Below are positions 1 through 8,996 of a DNA stretch of 24,201 nucleotides, piece after piece. A program made the translations under genes and the position numbers. Source of the stretch: Zygnema cylindricum (taxonomy: Eukaryota; Streptophyta; Zygnematophyceae; Zygnematales; Zygnemataceae); contig JBBHKE010000664.1 in assembly GCA_037447655.1 (NCBI GenBank), positions 1 to 24,201 of the forward strand, given 5' to 3'. The notes under the pieces are model-generated. The model was not told the origin of the DNA. It saw only the letters and a program-made list of their open reading frames with translations, and searched no databases. Every line of letters begins with the position of its first letter. Within the stretch, counting starts at the first letter, position 1.

Positions 1-195
1 TCTCTCCCTCTCTCTCTCTATCTTTCTCTTTTTCTCTCTCCCTCTCTCTCTCTCTCCCTCTCTCCCTCTCTCCCTCCCTCTCCCTCTCTCTCTCTTTCTC
101 CCTCTCTATCACTCTCTCCCTCTCTCCCTCTCTCATTTCCTCTCCCTCTCTCTCTTTCTCCCTCTTTCTCCCTCTCTTTCCCTCTCTCTCTCCCT
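1..195. repeat. CT-rich microsatellite
   Basis: Nearly pure pyrimidine tract of CTCT and CCCT units with a few interruptions (TTT, TATC, CATTT). It ends at the first purine-rich stretch near 196. It runs off the left edge, so its full length is unknown. A second CT run closes the window at 24169-24201. Confidence 0.95.
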
Positions 196-566
196 TAGAG
201 AAAATAAGTACCATTATTCTTGCAATATTAGTACCTTGGTTCAAATCTCCAAAATATTACTTGACCAAAGTTGAGTTCTTTGGCTTATTAAAATTAATCA
301 TTTAATTATTTTTGTTTTTTAGGTTTAACAGAGTGGACCGTAACGTAGGTCGAATGTTTGAAAATAATTGAAGACATTAACCTTTTATCAAAAAGTGCAA
401 AATTGGTGTAAATCCTAATAACCAAAGATGTATGAAGAATATATGAGGGAGAATTCGGTGTGTAAATTATCAAAATTATTATACACAATGAAATAAGACA
501 CTGTATAGTGGAATCTTCATTTATGTTTTTCAAGAATGAAGAACACGCTCATTATCTCATTTTAGG
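196..566. other. AT-rich stretch without recognisable gene
   Basis: About 370 bases of AT-rich DNA between the microsatellite and the first gag-like codons. The short reading frames here have no recognisable motif. A 5' LTR or primer-binding site for the downstream Gag-A remnant would be expected near here, but I could not find one. Confidence 0.6.
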
Positions 567-1790
567 ATGTTGCAATATATTGAAATGCGAGACCTTGCAA
601 TTCGACATCAAGATCGATTTGATCTGGGTGTAGCTTTCTCTCTCCTAGGTCGTTACCTCAGAGGTTCGTCTCTCACCCTATATTCCCGCAAGTATGATAG
701 TATACCCGGATGACAAAATTTTCCCCTCCTTTCGCTGGTATACCGAAGGTCATATGACAAGTGGATATCCCATACCAGGTTGCTTTCCCCGAGGTCCTAA
801 ATGCCCATGTAATGTCTTTGTTCCTGCTTTCTTGGGAATTCCTTTGCAATATGCCGTAGCTGCGCGTGCTCTTGTCCCAGCACGACTAGTGATGAAAAAT
901 ACGTTGGAAGATCCCCTTTCTTTCATGTTCATTCTCCTAGAAGCGGTGTATCGTATGCAAAATCCAAATTAAGTGAGAGAATTGATGAAATTCCAACGTA
1001 AACCGGGTGAAACCGTGCCTGCTTTACGTGCTCGTATGGAGAGTGTTTGTGAAGCCTTAACAGACCTAATGTCTGATGCAAAAGTGGTTCAAAATTTTGC
1101 TGGACAATTTCCCTCTCACTTAAATAAATTTATATGAAGTCATCTCACTCAGACATACGGCTTGAAATTCACCTTTGACCAAGCCGCCCAATATGCAGTT
1201 GAATATGAGATGCAATCGTGTTGGTGGGAAGCTTATGATCGTTCGAAAGTCCCTTCCCCACTTTCCTTACCAAGCAACCCATGGCCTAATAACAGGCTTT
1301 CGAATGTGTCTGCCATGGGTGCCCCACTATATAACCCCGGAAACAAATTGTGTTTTCGTTGTGGAGAAAAAGCGCATGAAGCCTGCATGTGTCCCGATAA
1401 GACGCTACATGCACTCACTGTCAGCATAAGGGACATTATGCCCATCGATGCCATATTAAAAACCCAAAGTTCTCGTATCAAAATCAGATCATGAATGGGG
1501 GGATTTCGGCCTGTTCCGCCAAGCTAGTCAACCCACCTAAGGAGACCGAGAAGGAATCTACTCCTCCTAAAATTTCTCGTAGAGAGAGAGAAAAAATAGA
1601 GCTTCAAGCTACTATGGCAGCTATGATGAAAGAACAATTCGCAACCTTCATGGCGAAAATGAAGCCGCATTTTACTGGGATGGCCCGGACGTTCGTTCAT
1701 ATGCCAACGTTGGCCGCTCTAACCCTTCGGGATTCTACCGTCCAACAAGGAGCAGCTACGTTTGACAAAGGCTCGAAAGATCATAATTGA
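567..1790 (+). pseudogene. Gag remnant with two zinc knuckles (Gag-A)
   Basis: Broken gag of an LTR retrotransposon; an intact Gag would form the virus-like particle. Reading shifts between three frames: 567-713, then about 694-1400 with stops near 970 and 1135, then about 1410-1790. The middle part has the helical character of a retrotransposon Gag core (for example ETVPALRARMESVCEAL, then AGQFPSHLNKF). It is followed by a CX2CX4HX4C knuckle at 1351-1392 (CFRCGEKAHEACMC). A second one lies at 1410-1451 in another frame (CTHCQHKGHYAHRC), so a frameshift separates them. A Lys/Glu-rich tail with a Met-rich helix follows. The sequence does not resemble the copia gags elsewhere in the window, so this is a separate lineage, probably Ty3-like or a gag-only element. 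The retroelement origin is secure and the exact family is not. Confidence 0.75.
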
Positions 1791-1861
1791 GTTGGTAAGT
1801 TAACAAATTCTCAAATCCCACTATCTTTTGAAAAGAAACTCTCTCCCCTCTTCCGGAAACG

Positions 1862-2776
1862 ACTTCGACTATTGTAGCTGAATCACTTACAATTTTTTAC
1901 AGTACAATCCAAGATGCTCATCGCGTCAACGAACGGTTGAGCATCCTATCTTTAATGATCGAGGAAGTGCCCAAGGTCTCTCCTATTTTGGGTGAGGTAA
2001 CTACAGCCGCTGCTTTACGCGCGTTGCAGTTGAATCGCAATCTGTCAGCAGTCCATCCAATTTCGGCGGACGAACGTCGTACATTCGATCCCCACATCAG
2101 CTTTCTTGACAACAACCGACACTCATTCAGAGTCAATGGTGTTGCACCTTCCCTCCCTCCCATGGACATCGGAGCCAAACACGTGATCCTCTGATCCAAA
2201 TTTGCGTCAAAGCTTGGCCTCACGGCAGACAAGCTCCAACTCAAAGCCACACGTTTACTAACTTCAGCTGGTACCACATAGCCGGTCCTTGGAATCGCCA
2301 AATTCCCCCTCGTGTTTCAGTTTCAAACAGAAACCGGAACTGGATTTTCAAAGATTTTCTCACATGCACTCGTTACTAAGTGCAACGATAACGAGTGCTT
2401 GGTTGGCCAAGATGTCATATTTCGGGTTGGTGGCGGTATGGTTATGCGTGACCACAAATTATCTTAAAGACCCAATCACTTTCTTGAGCGGAAGATTTGT
2501 CTTCCACTTATTTCAGCACGGAAGCCGTTGCCTATTATGGCTCATTCAGCGAGAGCATTTCCGGCTTATGCTGGTATCGACACATTCGATACTAACATCT
2601 CTCCATGCATTCCCATGATCGTCAAGATGGCTTCTAATGGGGTGTTGAGTTTAGAGGTTGTAGATACCAATACTATTCCAGAGCACGCCAAGAAATGTGC
2701 TTCACGTTATTTGCAACACCTGTCGTATGATTTGGATTCTATACGGATGCTAATTGGAGAGGAGAATTGTGATTAG
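1862..2776 (+). pseudogene. Retropepsin-like protease remnant of Gag-A
   Basis: Follows the gag remnant in a different frame. Around 2130-2215 the translation reads like a retroviral-type aspartic protease: a VNGV strand, then MDIGAKHVIL, where a functional enzyme has D-T/S-G-A. The catalytic Asp is codon 2165-2167, but the next residue is Ile instead of Thr/Ser. A stop (2192-2194) follows directly. After further stops near 2280 and 2462, a segment with LVGQDVI resembles the conserved second half of such proteases. The frame runs on to a stop at 2776 with no reverse transcriptase, RNase H or integrase motif. The polypurine-like tract comes 50 bases later, so the element seems to have coded only for Gag and protease, or lost its pol by deletion. 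Confidence 0.55.
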
Positions 2777-2822
2777 CGTCTTCAAAAACTTTTTATTTTT
2801 TTGGCCTGCTCCTTTGCAGGCT

Positions 2823-2840
2823 AAAGAGCTCGGGGGGGGT
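2823..2840 (+). other. Candidate polypurine tract of Gag-A
   Basis: Purine-rich run ending in eight consecutive G residues (2832-2839). It lies between the last gag-protease codons and a sequence that recurs about 1.3 kb downstream. This is the expected position of the plus-strand primer before a 3' LTR. The inferred LTR does not start with a clear TG, so this is a candidate only. Confidence 0.45.
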
Positions 2841-3000
2841 ATTAATGGATCTCTCTCTCGGTTGCCCTCTCACCTTCCACCTATCTCTTTTTACATTGTC
2901 ATATTTATTTTTGCTTTGTATTATTATTCTTTTTGCTTTACCTTTTCTGCTGGATAGCTCGTTGGGTTGCATGCTTTTTTGTTCAAATAGACACATTCAC
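2841..3000 (+). repeat. Direct repeat, copy 1
   Basis: Begins ATTAATGGATCTCTCTCTCG and ends at AATAGACACATTCAC. It is repeated at 4138-4337 with indels, giving an offset of about 1,297 bases. It may mark the 5' end of a Gag-A LTR. Confidence 0.8.
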
Positions 3001-4137
3001 AACTATTGTCATGACGCATTGTGTCAGTATTTTATTTTAGTTTGTTTGTAAAGATATCACATGTTGCAGCTATACTAGTTCCGTTTGGGGTACAAATCGT
3101 GTGTAGACGCAAGTATTATTGTGAACGGTGATCGAAGTGACGCCAAAAATTTCATGGACAAAACGAAGATACATATTCGCGTGGAAGACGACCATACTTA
3201 AATATTTGTTGCAGATTTTGACGTCGTGCGGCGGTGTACTATTACAAAATTGGAGGTACGATTTTGGACTGTTGGCGTCGCGATCTAATTGGTTGAAGTT
3301 TAAGTCGTGATCCCTTGGAGTTTCACGCATTTCCATGTAGCGAGGGAGGGTTTTAATCCGTGGATTGTGAAATTTGTAACGTAGGCATATGGTCATGGCC
3401 GCCTATTGGCTAGGATCCAAAGAAGGCGAAATGGTACATTTAATACTCCTACGTTGTTAGTTAGTTGGCATTAGTTAGGTGCTAGTACTTAGTCAAAATA
3501 GTTAGGTGTGCACTCTCATAATTTGAGAGTAAAATAATTGGTCAAAGAGGACTTAGATTTTTTTGTCTTTTTCCCTTGTCGTTTTCCTTAGTTAAGTTGT
3601 CAGTGTTTTTCTGCAAGGTTTTTTGTGCCTTAGTTTGTTAAGCGCTTAGTCTATTTTTTCCCTATTACACTTTTCTTGTAAGCCCTACAATTTATTTCAC
3701 TCGGTTTTGGCGAGAGTCTGCATGGTTTCCCTTCAACTATCTTTTTTAGTGTGGATTTTGCCACGGCCGACTTTCTCAGGCTGTGTCTAAACCTTTGTGG
3801 ATGCAATCTGTGGATTAGGGTTTGACTTTTGTTGTGGAATTTCTGTCGTCTTTTGCTGGAGTTTATTTTTGGGTCTGAATCTAGTTATCTTGGATTCTTT
3901 ACACACTTCCATTGTTTGTTTTTGTCTTGTACTTTTTTGCAACTAGTAATCGGAGTGTCACAATCCGATTATCTCAAATTCTCTACAGATTTTCATTGTT
4001 GTTTTCTTGTATTTGTTTTCATTGTTGTTTTCTTATATTTTTTTGGTTCTGTTTTTCTTTATTTGAAATCCTAGACCTAACTTCTCTAAGGAATACACCT
4101 AGACCGTGGAGCCTAGTGGCTACGTATCGGCTTAGTA
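2841..4137 (+). repeat. Candidate 3' LTR of Gag-A (about 1.3 kb)
   Basis: The segment starts right after the G-run and ends where its own first 160 bases begin again at 4138. It contains no convincing gene; a 108-codon frame on the minus strand (3070-3396) has no family resemblance and is ignored. The 3420-3560 stretch has repeated GTTAG motifs, and 3540-4080 is T-rich. The call as an LTR rests only on position after a polypurine run and on the repeated left end. No matching 5' LTR lies in the window. Confidence 0.4.
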
Positions 4138-4337
4138 ATTAATGGATCTCTCTCTCGGCTGCCCACTCACCTTCGTTGCCTACTCACCTTCCACTTATAT
4201 ATTTTACATTGTCATATTTATTTTTGCATTGCATTATAATTCTTTTTGCTTTGGGATTGCATTGCTCGTTTGTCACACCTTTTTTGCTGGACAGCAAGTT
4301 GGGTTGCATGTTTTTTTGTTCAAATAGACACATGCAC
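4138..4337 (+). repeat. Direct repeat, copy 2
   Basis: Second copy of the 2841-3000 sequence, with extra blocks of about 20 bases each near 4175 and 4255. Similarity stops after AATAGACACATGCAC; the following DNA to 4558 does not match the continuation of copy 1. It is most simply a truncated second LTR or a partial tandem duplication. Confidence 0.8.
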
Positions 4338-4558
4338 GACAAATATTTTACCCCGTTTCTTTCCTCATGGTGGAAAAATCGTTTTAACCCTTTTTATTTC
4401 TCTCACTATGTGCAAATTAGTGGTTCCAAAATGTAAACACTTTTTCTTTTCTCGCCCAATGCTTTACAATAAGTGGAATTCACTCTACTTTGTTATAGTG
4501 TAGGAAGCTCTACAAGGATGAATGTCAAAAAATCTATCACCTTCCGACTAAAACATTG

Positions 4559-4948
4559 TGGGGAGCGAACGTTCACGTTGAGTGTGTAGCTTCACACAAA
4601 TATGTATCTTCAGAATGTAACTGTGAGACCTCCATTGGTTCACAAAGTAGGCAGCTCACATGGAGCCCCTAGGATAACCCTACCCCATTTTTTTTTTAGC
4701 AAGAATAATTGCCAACTTGGCACACAAAAACTCGTCAAGAAATATTTTGGTAAATCTACCAAAATCTACCGCCTAACTCTCTATCTGTAGACAGCATAGG
4801 CAGTCATGGCACTTGCTCCCTCTAAAACCTTCAGTGACTGCCACAAGTGTGGGAGCTCAAAACAGGAGTTAGAGACAGACTGCTTCGGCTTCTTTTCTGC
4901 ATTTCATTTTAGACGTAGAAAATACTAAAAAAACCATTAATTTATACA
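4559..4948 (-). repeat. 3' LTR of Cop-0 (left edge uncertain)
   Basis: Minus-strand copia LTR. Its start is well placed: the purine tract at 4949-4961 is followed on the minus strand by TGTATAAATTAATGG. Toward the left end it shares a block around 4620-4700 (minus strand GGTTATCCTAGGGGCTC and GGAGGTCTCAC) with the inverted LTR piece at 15080-15285. Its GGTTATCCTAG core also recurs near the end of the Cop-1 5' LTR. The outer end is drawn at a possible ...CCCCACA terminus at 4559, which is a guess. Confidence 0.55.
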
Positions 4949-4961
4949 CTCCCCTCATTTT
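4949..4961 (-). other. Polypurine tract of Cop-0
   Basis: Minus strand reads AAATGAGGGGAG directly before the LTR TG. The same AGGGGAG or AAGGGAG form precedes the 3' LTRs of Cop-3 (16305-16316) and Cop-1 (9795-9804). It would prime plus-strand DNA synthesis. Confidence 0.75.
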
Positions 4962-5414
4962 CTAGTTACTCTTTAATTTAAGACCACACTTCTCATTGCA
5001 GAAAATTTGCTTAGGGGAAGGAATATGTTTGGTCATCATATCTACTACCATTTCACTATCTCGTCTATACTCTAAGCTGATTATATTGTCTTCTACCTTC
5101 CCCCTAACAAAGCTAAGTCTAATGTCCATGGGTTTGGCTTTAAAGTGGTGTTTGGGATTGGCAAAAATGGCATTGGCTGCCTGATTATCACAAAACACTT
5201 TCTGGACACCACTTTTAAGATGACCAAGCTCACCAACCAAAGACTTGACCCACATTAATTCTTTTATAGGTGAGCTAGAGGCTATGTAATCAGCCTCCAT
5301 TGTGGACTGAGCAATGACCTTTTGCTACTTGCTGCTGTAGGAACAAGCCCCATCACCCACAAACAATACATACCCAGACGTGCATCTCCTCATAGGAGCA
5401 TCCCCATAGCTGGT
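4962..5414 (-). pseudogene. Copia RNase H domain, 5' part cut off (Cop-0)
   Basis: C-terminal end of a copia polyprotein on the minus strand. The readable part from 5300 to the stop at 4962 has the standard RNase H landmarks: STMEADY (catalytic Glu), VFCDNQAA (Asp), the NPKHHFKAK substrate loop, and MVVDMMTK near the end (last Asp). Upstream, 5301-5414 still encodes a readable continuation with GYVLFVGDGAC and one stop. At 5414 the coding sequence ends abruptly against TGTTGAAAAAGG, the first bases of the Cop-1 LTR. The first catalytic Asp (SDASYG region) and everything upstream are therefore missing. The sequence is closer to Cop-1 and Cop-2 than to Cop-3. Confidence 0.85.
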
Positions 5415-5465
5415 TGTTGAAAAAGGTAATTTATATCTTGTGTTTATTTTTGTTTAGTCTCTAAC

Positions 5466-5497
5466 GAGAGAAAGAGAGAGAGAGAGAGAGATAGAGA
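5466..5497 (+). repeat. (GA)n microsatellite inside the Cop-1 5' LTR
   Basis: GA run with one AAA and one AT interruption. The matching run in the 3' LTR (9856-9891) is uninterrupted and a little longer, so the two have diverged since insertion. It is absent from the Cop-2 LTR, which has only a short GAAAGAGAGTGAGG at that place. Confidence 0.9.
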
Positions 5498-5580
5498 ATG
5501 AAAGACATGCCATGGCTACCCTGGTATTTGGAAGGTGTAGACTAAAGTAGAGGGGCATTTTACCAAAATTGTGCTTTTTG

Positions 5581-5643
5581 CTGGATTTGAACCTGCGACT
5601 TCTAGATTCTATGTATCCGGATGCCTTAACCATTAAGGCACTC
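5581..5643 (-). other. Antisense tRNA-like module in the Cop-1 5' LTR
   Basis: Read on the minus strand, it has a D-arm-like block (GCCTTAATGGTTAAGGC) and, about 35 bases on, a B-box match (GGTTCAAATCC) inside a T-arm with partial pairing. The order and spacing are those of the two internal Pol III promoter boxes of a tRNA. It resembles plant tRNA-Arg in the D-arm and around GTCGCAGGTTC. The anticodon stem pairs poorly and no matching acceptor stem is seen, so it is a tRNA-derived fossil and not a functional tRNA gene. Confidence 0.6.
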
Positions 5644-6088
5644 ATAAATATAAACGCATTGGATTTGATACGTACTGAAATTGTGAGATAATGGCAAATT
5701 CACACCAAACTAACTACTAGACGCCTATGAAACAATTCATTCACGAACGCGAATCTGAACCGTGTAAATTTAATTAATCAGACGGCCTTCGTTGCAGCCG
5801 CCACCCAAAATGCGCTTTTGGCGGCCTTTGGAAATAGCTTCACGCAATGCCACGTGGCGTCACACTAGTTGGATACCACAAAAGATGGGAGGAGGAACCA
5901 TGGATCCCGATTTGACATGCATCACTTTGAAGGCCATGTTGTACAATGGTGGTACAATAAGTACATCGGCCACTGTACCTTTTGTACTATATAGTGTTCC
6001 TATTGGAATAGGGTTAAGTAATAGGTAGCTTAGAGTAAGAAGAATAGGACTTAGTAATATTTGAGGTGCCTCTCTCCAGGTGACCTTC

Positions 6089-6098
6089 TATATAAATA
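6089..6098 (+). promoter_or_regulatory. TATA box of the Cop-1 5' LTR
   Basis: TATATAAATA, about 230 bases before the LTR end. Transcription would start about 30 bases downstream, near 6125, placing the U3/R border there. The 3' LTR keeps TATAAATA at the same place. Confidence 0.75.
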
Positions 6099-6322
6099 GG
6101 CTGTCTTTGGCCAACCATAACTAATTGCTCAAGGGAGTAAATTTAGTGATTCTTTTTGCGTTGGACTCAAGGGAGTCTTGTCCTCACAGGGGTGAGGCTA
6201 GTCAAAGTCATTGCCTGCCAGGGTGGCAGTTATTATCGGGGAAACCAAAGTGGGTTGATGTTATCCTAGTGGCTACTTGTGAACTGTGCATTATGTGGGG
6301 CAACGCAGCCCACAAAATTTCA

Positions 6323-6339
6323 GGTTATGGGCCCACCAC
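6323..6339 (+). other. Half-tRNA primer-binding site of Cop-1
   Basis: GGTTATGGGCCCACCAC follows the LTR end with no spacer. It is complementary over 17 bases to the anticodon stem-loop of plant initiator tRNA-Met (GTGGTGGGCCCATAACC), not to its 3' CCA end. Drosophila copia begins the same way after its LTR and is primed by a 5' tRNA half cut in the anticodon loop. The CCCACCAC part fits plants, not animals. The ATG at 6327-6329 is the complement of the CAU anticodon. Confidence 0.85.
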
Positions 6340-6398
6340 CTACGGTAGCCATAAAGTATTGTTCAAGCGTTATCTATAAGGGAAAAGGAGGAGGATAA
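6327..6398 (+). pseudogene. Gag 5' end of Cop-1, opening at the PBS ATG
   Basis: A 23-codon frame starts at the ATG inside the PBS and stops at TAA 6396-6398. It begins MGPPPTVAIKY and ends in a KGKGGG stretch like the Gly/Lys-rich region before copia zinc knuckles. The central Gag core is missing, so a deletion has joined the N-terminus to the region before the zinc knuckle. A stop lies upstream in frame near the LTR end, with no ATG between, so the PBS ATG is the first usable start in this frame. Cop-3 shows the same arrangement more clearly. Confidence 0.5.
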
Positions 6399-6419
6399 CC
6401 AAATGAACAAGAAATGTGA

Positions 6420-6839
6420 GCTCCAAAAACAAGCGTTTGTCACTTTTGCATAACACCGGGACATTACATGGTTGATTCCACCAGATTGGTAGAATTAAGT
6501 ATGAAATACGGGCAGGTGAAGAGCAACAAAGAGGAGATGGAGGAGCTTCTCCACAATAAGCAAGAAGATAAAAAAGTGGAAATACCAAGAACGCAAAAAT
6601 GTGCATTTGGAGGTAAGAAAGAACCCTCAGAGGAAGGGTGTATCATGTATTCAGGAGCATCAATGCATATGTGCAAAGGCAAAAGGTGGTTTACAAAGTT
6701 GAGGAAGATCCCCATTGTTGAGATAGAATTTGGAGATGGTAGAGTTGTGACTACAAACCTTGTAGGTTCAGTGGATTTAAAGGTCATTGTTGAAGCGAAA
6801 GTCTCCATTGTCACTCTTTTAGATGTGCTATATAAATGA
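6420..6839 (+). pseudogene. Zinc knuckle and protease remnant of Cop-1
   Basis: Opens with CHFCITPGHYMVDS (6438-6479), a Gag zinc knuckle whose last Cys has become Ser. A charged linker follows, then the copia aspartic protease. The active site should read D-S-G-A-S but reads MYSGASMHM; the catalytic Asp codon is TAT (6648-6650), so the enzyme is dead. Downstream WFTKLRKIP, VEIEFGDG and the strand VSIVTLLDVLY are as in copia proteases. The frame stops at 6837-6839. Cop-2 has the same region with the Asp kept. Confidence 0.85.
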
Positions 6840-7956
6840 GAGCTTAACAAAAATCTGATCTCTATAGCTGTCTTAGATGAGAAATATTTCGTCACAAGAA
6901 TTAATAAAGGAAGGTTCATTGTTAGTTTTTGATGGTGAGGTCTATTTTAAAGCTGAAAATGTTAGCCAGGGAATGATTAGAATTGTACTTTGCAATGTAA
7001 AAAAAGGTGCCCTCTACTCTTGTGTAAATGATATTATGTTGTAGCATAAGAGACTTGGACATGTGCATCTAGATAGATTAAGAGAAATGAAGACCAAAGG
7101 AATAGTGGATGGGACAAAGTTTGAGGAATCTGAATTGGTAGATGATTGTAGTGGTTGTGCACAAGGAAAGATCCATAGACTTCTTTTCCCAAAGGTTGCC
7201 ACTTATAGGAGAGAGAAGGTCTTGGAGCTTGTATGCACAGATGTGTGGGGACCGGCGAGATATCTCTCACACGGAGGTAAAAGATATATGGTGAACATCA
7301 CCAATGACTGGTCTAGATATACTAAGGTATACTTCATTAATCATAAGTTTGAAGTGTTGCGGTACTTTAAGAAATATAAAGTTTGGAGTGAGAAACTTCA
7401 TGAGACCTCTATAAAAGAAGTAAAAAGTGATAATGGGGGGGAGTACACCTCAAATGAGTTTAAAGAGTTTTTAATAAACGAAGGAATTCATCATCAGAAA
7501 ACTATTCCCGATAATCCAGAGCAAAATGGAGTAGCCGAAAAGACGAAATGGAACACTTGGTGATATGTCAAGGAGTATGCTAACTGATAAGAGGATAGGC
7601 TTCTGGTTTTGGGCGGAAGCTATATATTATGCAATTATCATCAAAAATAGGATTCTAACTTGAGCTAATAAAAATGAAACTCCATATGAGAGGTGGACCA
7701 GCAGAAAACCAGATTTATCTAGTGTGAGAGTGTTTGGATGTCAAGTGTTTAGCTAAGATAATGACAAAACAAAGTGGAAGTTAGAAGGAAGAGGAAAGTT
7801 TGGATACTTGATTGGATATGATGAAGATAGCAAAGGATATTGATAGTATGATCTAAAGAAAAATGATATAATCTTAGCCAAACATATTATAGTTATGGAT
7901 GAAGTAAAATCCATAGATCCGTTTAAATACACCAAAGAAGTTGAAATCAGGATAGT
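6840..7956 (+). pseudogene. Integrase region of Cop-1
   Basis: The pre-integrase linker (6840-7040) is followed by the zinc-binding HX4H (HKRLGH from 7045) and CX2C (CSGC). The Trp before it is a stop, TAG 7042-7044. The longest open part, 7045-7563, holds the rve catalytic core with all three acidic landmarks: CTDVWGP, KSDNGGEYTS and PEQNGVAEK. A frameshift near 7545 follows. Later pieces (FWFWAEAIYYA, ETPYERWTSRKPDLS, VFGCQVFS, GYLIGYDEDSKGY) are the usual copia integrase C-terminal half, broken by several stops. An intact enzyme would insert the cDNA into the chromosome. Confidence 0.9.
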
Positions 7957-8240
7957 CCCGGATGTGGATTTTTATCCTAACCTTGAACTAATTCAGGAAG
8001 CACATAAGGAAGAAATTGAATTTGTAGGAAATTCAGATGACAAGGAAGTGGAGGAGACACATGAGGCTCCACATCAAACTTGTACCCAAACGGAATACGA
8101 TGATGCCCTCAATATCGACATCAGAATTTGAGGGAGGATGGAGAAGTAGCAAACGTATCGAAGAAAGAAAGGCCAACAGTAAGTTAACCTAGCTGTCCTA
8201 TCCGGAAGAACAAAAAAAATATTTGGAAGCTATAAATAGC
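7895..8240 (+). pseudogene. Acidic linker between integrase and RT of Cop-1
   Basis: A short open stretch to 8131 codes for an acidic, low-complexity segment (MDEVKSIDPFKYTKEVEIR, then many Glu/Asp). Copia polyproteins usually have such a poorly conserved linker before RT. The matching linker in Cop-2 is at 12861-13139. Past 8131 a frameshift leads into the Arg/Ser segment before RT. Confidence 0.6.
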
Positions 8241-8996
8241 TTGGAAGGGGATAGATGGAAAACAACTATTAATGAGGAAATGAGTTCCATAATGGAGGCA
8301 AACACATTGGAGTAAGTAGATTGTCCTTCGGATAGAAAGCCAATCGGTTGTAAATGGATTTTTAAACTAAAATTCAACCCAAATAATTATATAGAAAGGT
8401 ACAAGGCTAAATTTGTAGCAAAGGGATACACTCAAAAGGAGGGAATTGATTATGAGGAGACCTTTGCACCAGTAGTCAAGTTTCCCTTAGTGAGAATCCT
8501 TCTAAGTATAGTTGCAACGGAAAGCATGGAAATACATCAAATGGACATAAAAATTGCTTTTCTAAATGGGGAACTAGAAGAAGAAATTTCATGAAACAAG
8601 CGGAGGGATTTGTAGAGTAGGGAGAAAAAAGCAAGGTGTGCAGGTTGATTAAATCACTATACGGGCTGAAACAAGTGCCACGACAATGGAACATAAAATT
8701 GGATGAGTTCCTTACTAGTCAGGGTTACATACGGATCAGCTCACATCACTACATTTATCTTTTTGAAGATGAAAATGGTGCAATATTAATTGCACTGTAT
8801 GTGGATGATTTGCTTGTCTTGAGTAAATCTATTGAGAAAATAAATCAACTAAAAAAAGTTTGAGTAGTCGTTTTGATATGAAAGACTTAGGAGAAGCTAA
8901 GTACATTTTGGGAATACAAATGGAAAGGGATAGAGAGAGGAAAATAATCTGACTAACTCATAAGAAGCAATCGGTAATATGCTTCAAAAATTTTAG
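8241..8996 (+). pseudogene. Reverse transcriptase of Cop-1
   Basis: Copia-type RT (RVT_2). It begins near the MEANTLE and KPIGCKWIFK block and continues with YKAKFVAKGYTQKEGIDYEETFAPVV in short segments. The first catalytic Asp is present in HQMDIKIAF (codon 8544-8546). A frameshift near 8590 and a stop near 8619 follow. From 8636 the frame is open through LIKSLYGLKQ and YVDD (8798-8809), with both catalytic Asp kept, to a stop at 8863. The FDMKDLGEAKYILGIQMERDR block follows in another frame, with one more stop. All catalytic residues survive, but at least three frame breaks make it non-functional. Confidence 0.9.

Larger units (their letters stand above)
5415..6322 (+). repeat. 5' LTR of Cop-1 (908 bp)
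   Basis: Starts TGTTGAAAAAGG and ends ...AAATTTCA directly before the PBS, the usual TG...CA ends. Its first 833 bases match the 3' LTR at 9805-10640 with scattered substitutions. It holds a (GA)n run (5466-5497), an antisense tRNA-like segment (5581-5643), a GC-rich imperfect hairpin near 5797-5830 and a TATA box (6089-6098). The part beyond about 6247 has no counterpart in the truncated 3' LTR. Confidence 0.9.

Noticed and set aside
3070-3396. 108-codon minus-strand open frame
   Set aside because: Lies in the candidate LTR; no motif, and no neighbouring coding signal.
5581-5643. Functional tRNA-Arg gene
   Set aside because: No acceptor-stem pairing and a poor anticodon stem; both copies are inside LTRs.
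5797-5830. Hairpin GCCGCC...GGCGGC in the Cop-1 U3
   Set aside because: Arms pair only with a bulge and the 3' LTR copy has lost part of the pairing, so there is little sign of a maintained structure.
6248-6270. Standard plant copia PBS (TGGTATCAGAGC) near GTTATCCTAGTGGC
   Set aside because: Match is poor, and the same block occurs after 3' LTR sequence in Cop-0 and the inverted fragment, so it is within the LTR; the true PBS is at 6323.
6464-6919. 151-codon minus-strand open frame
   Set aside because: Exact antisense shadow of the Cop-1 protease region, whose plus-strand motifs are clear.
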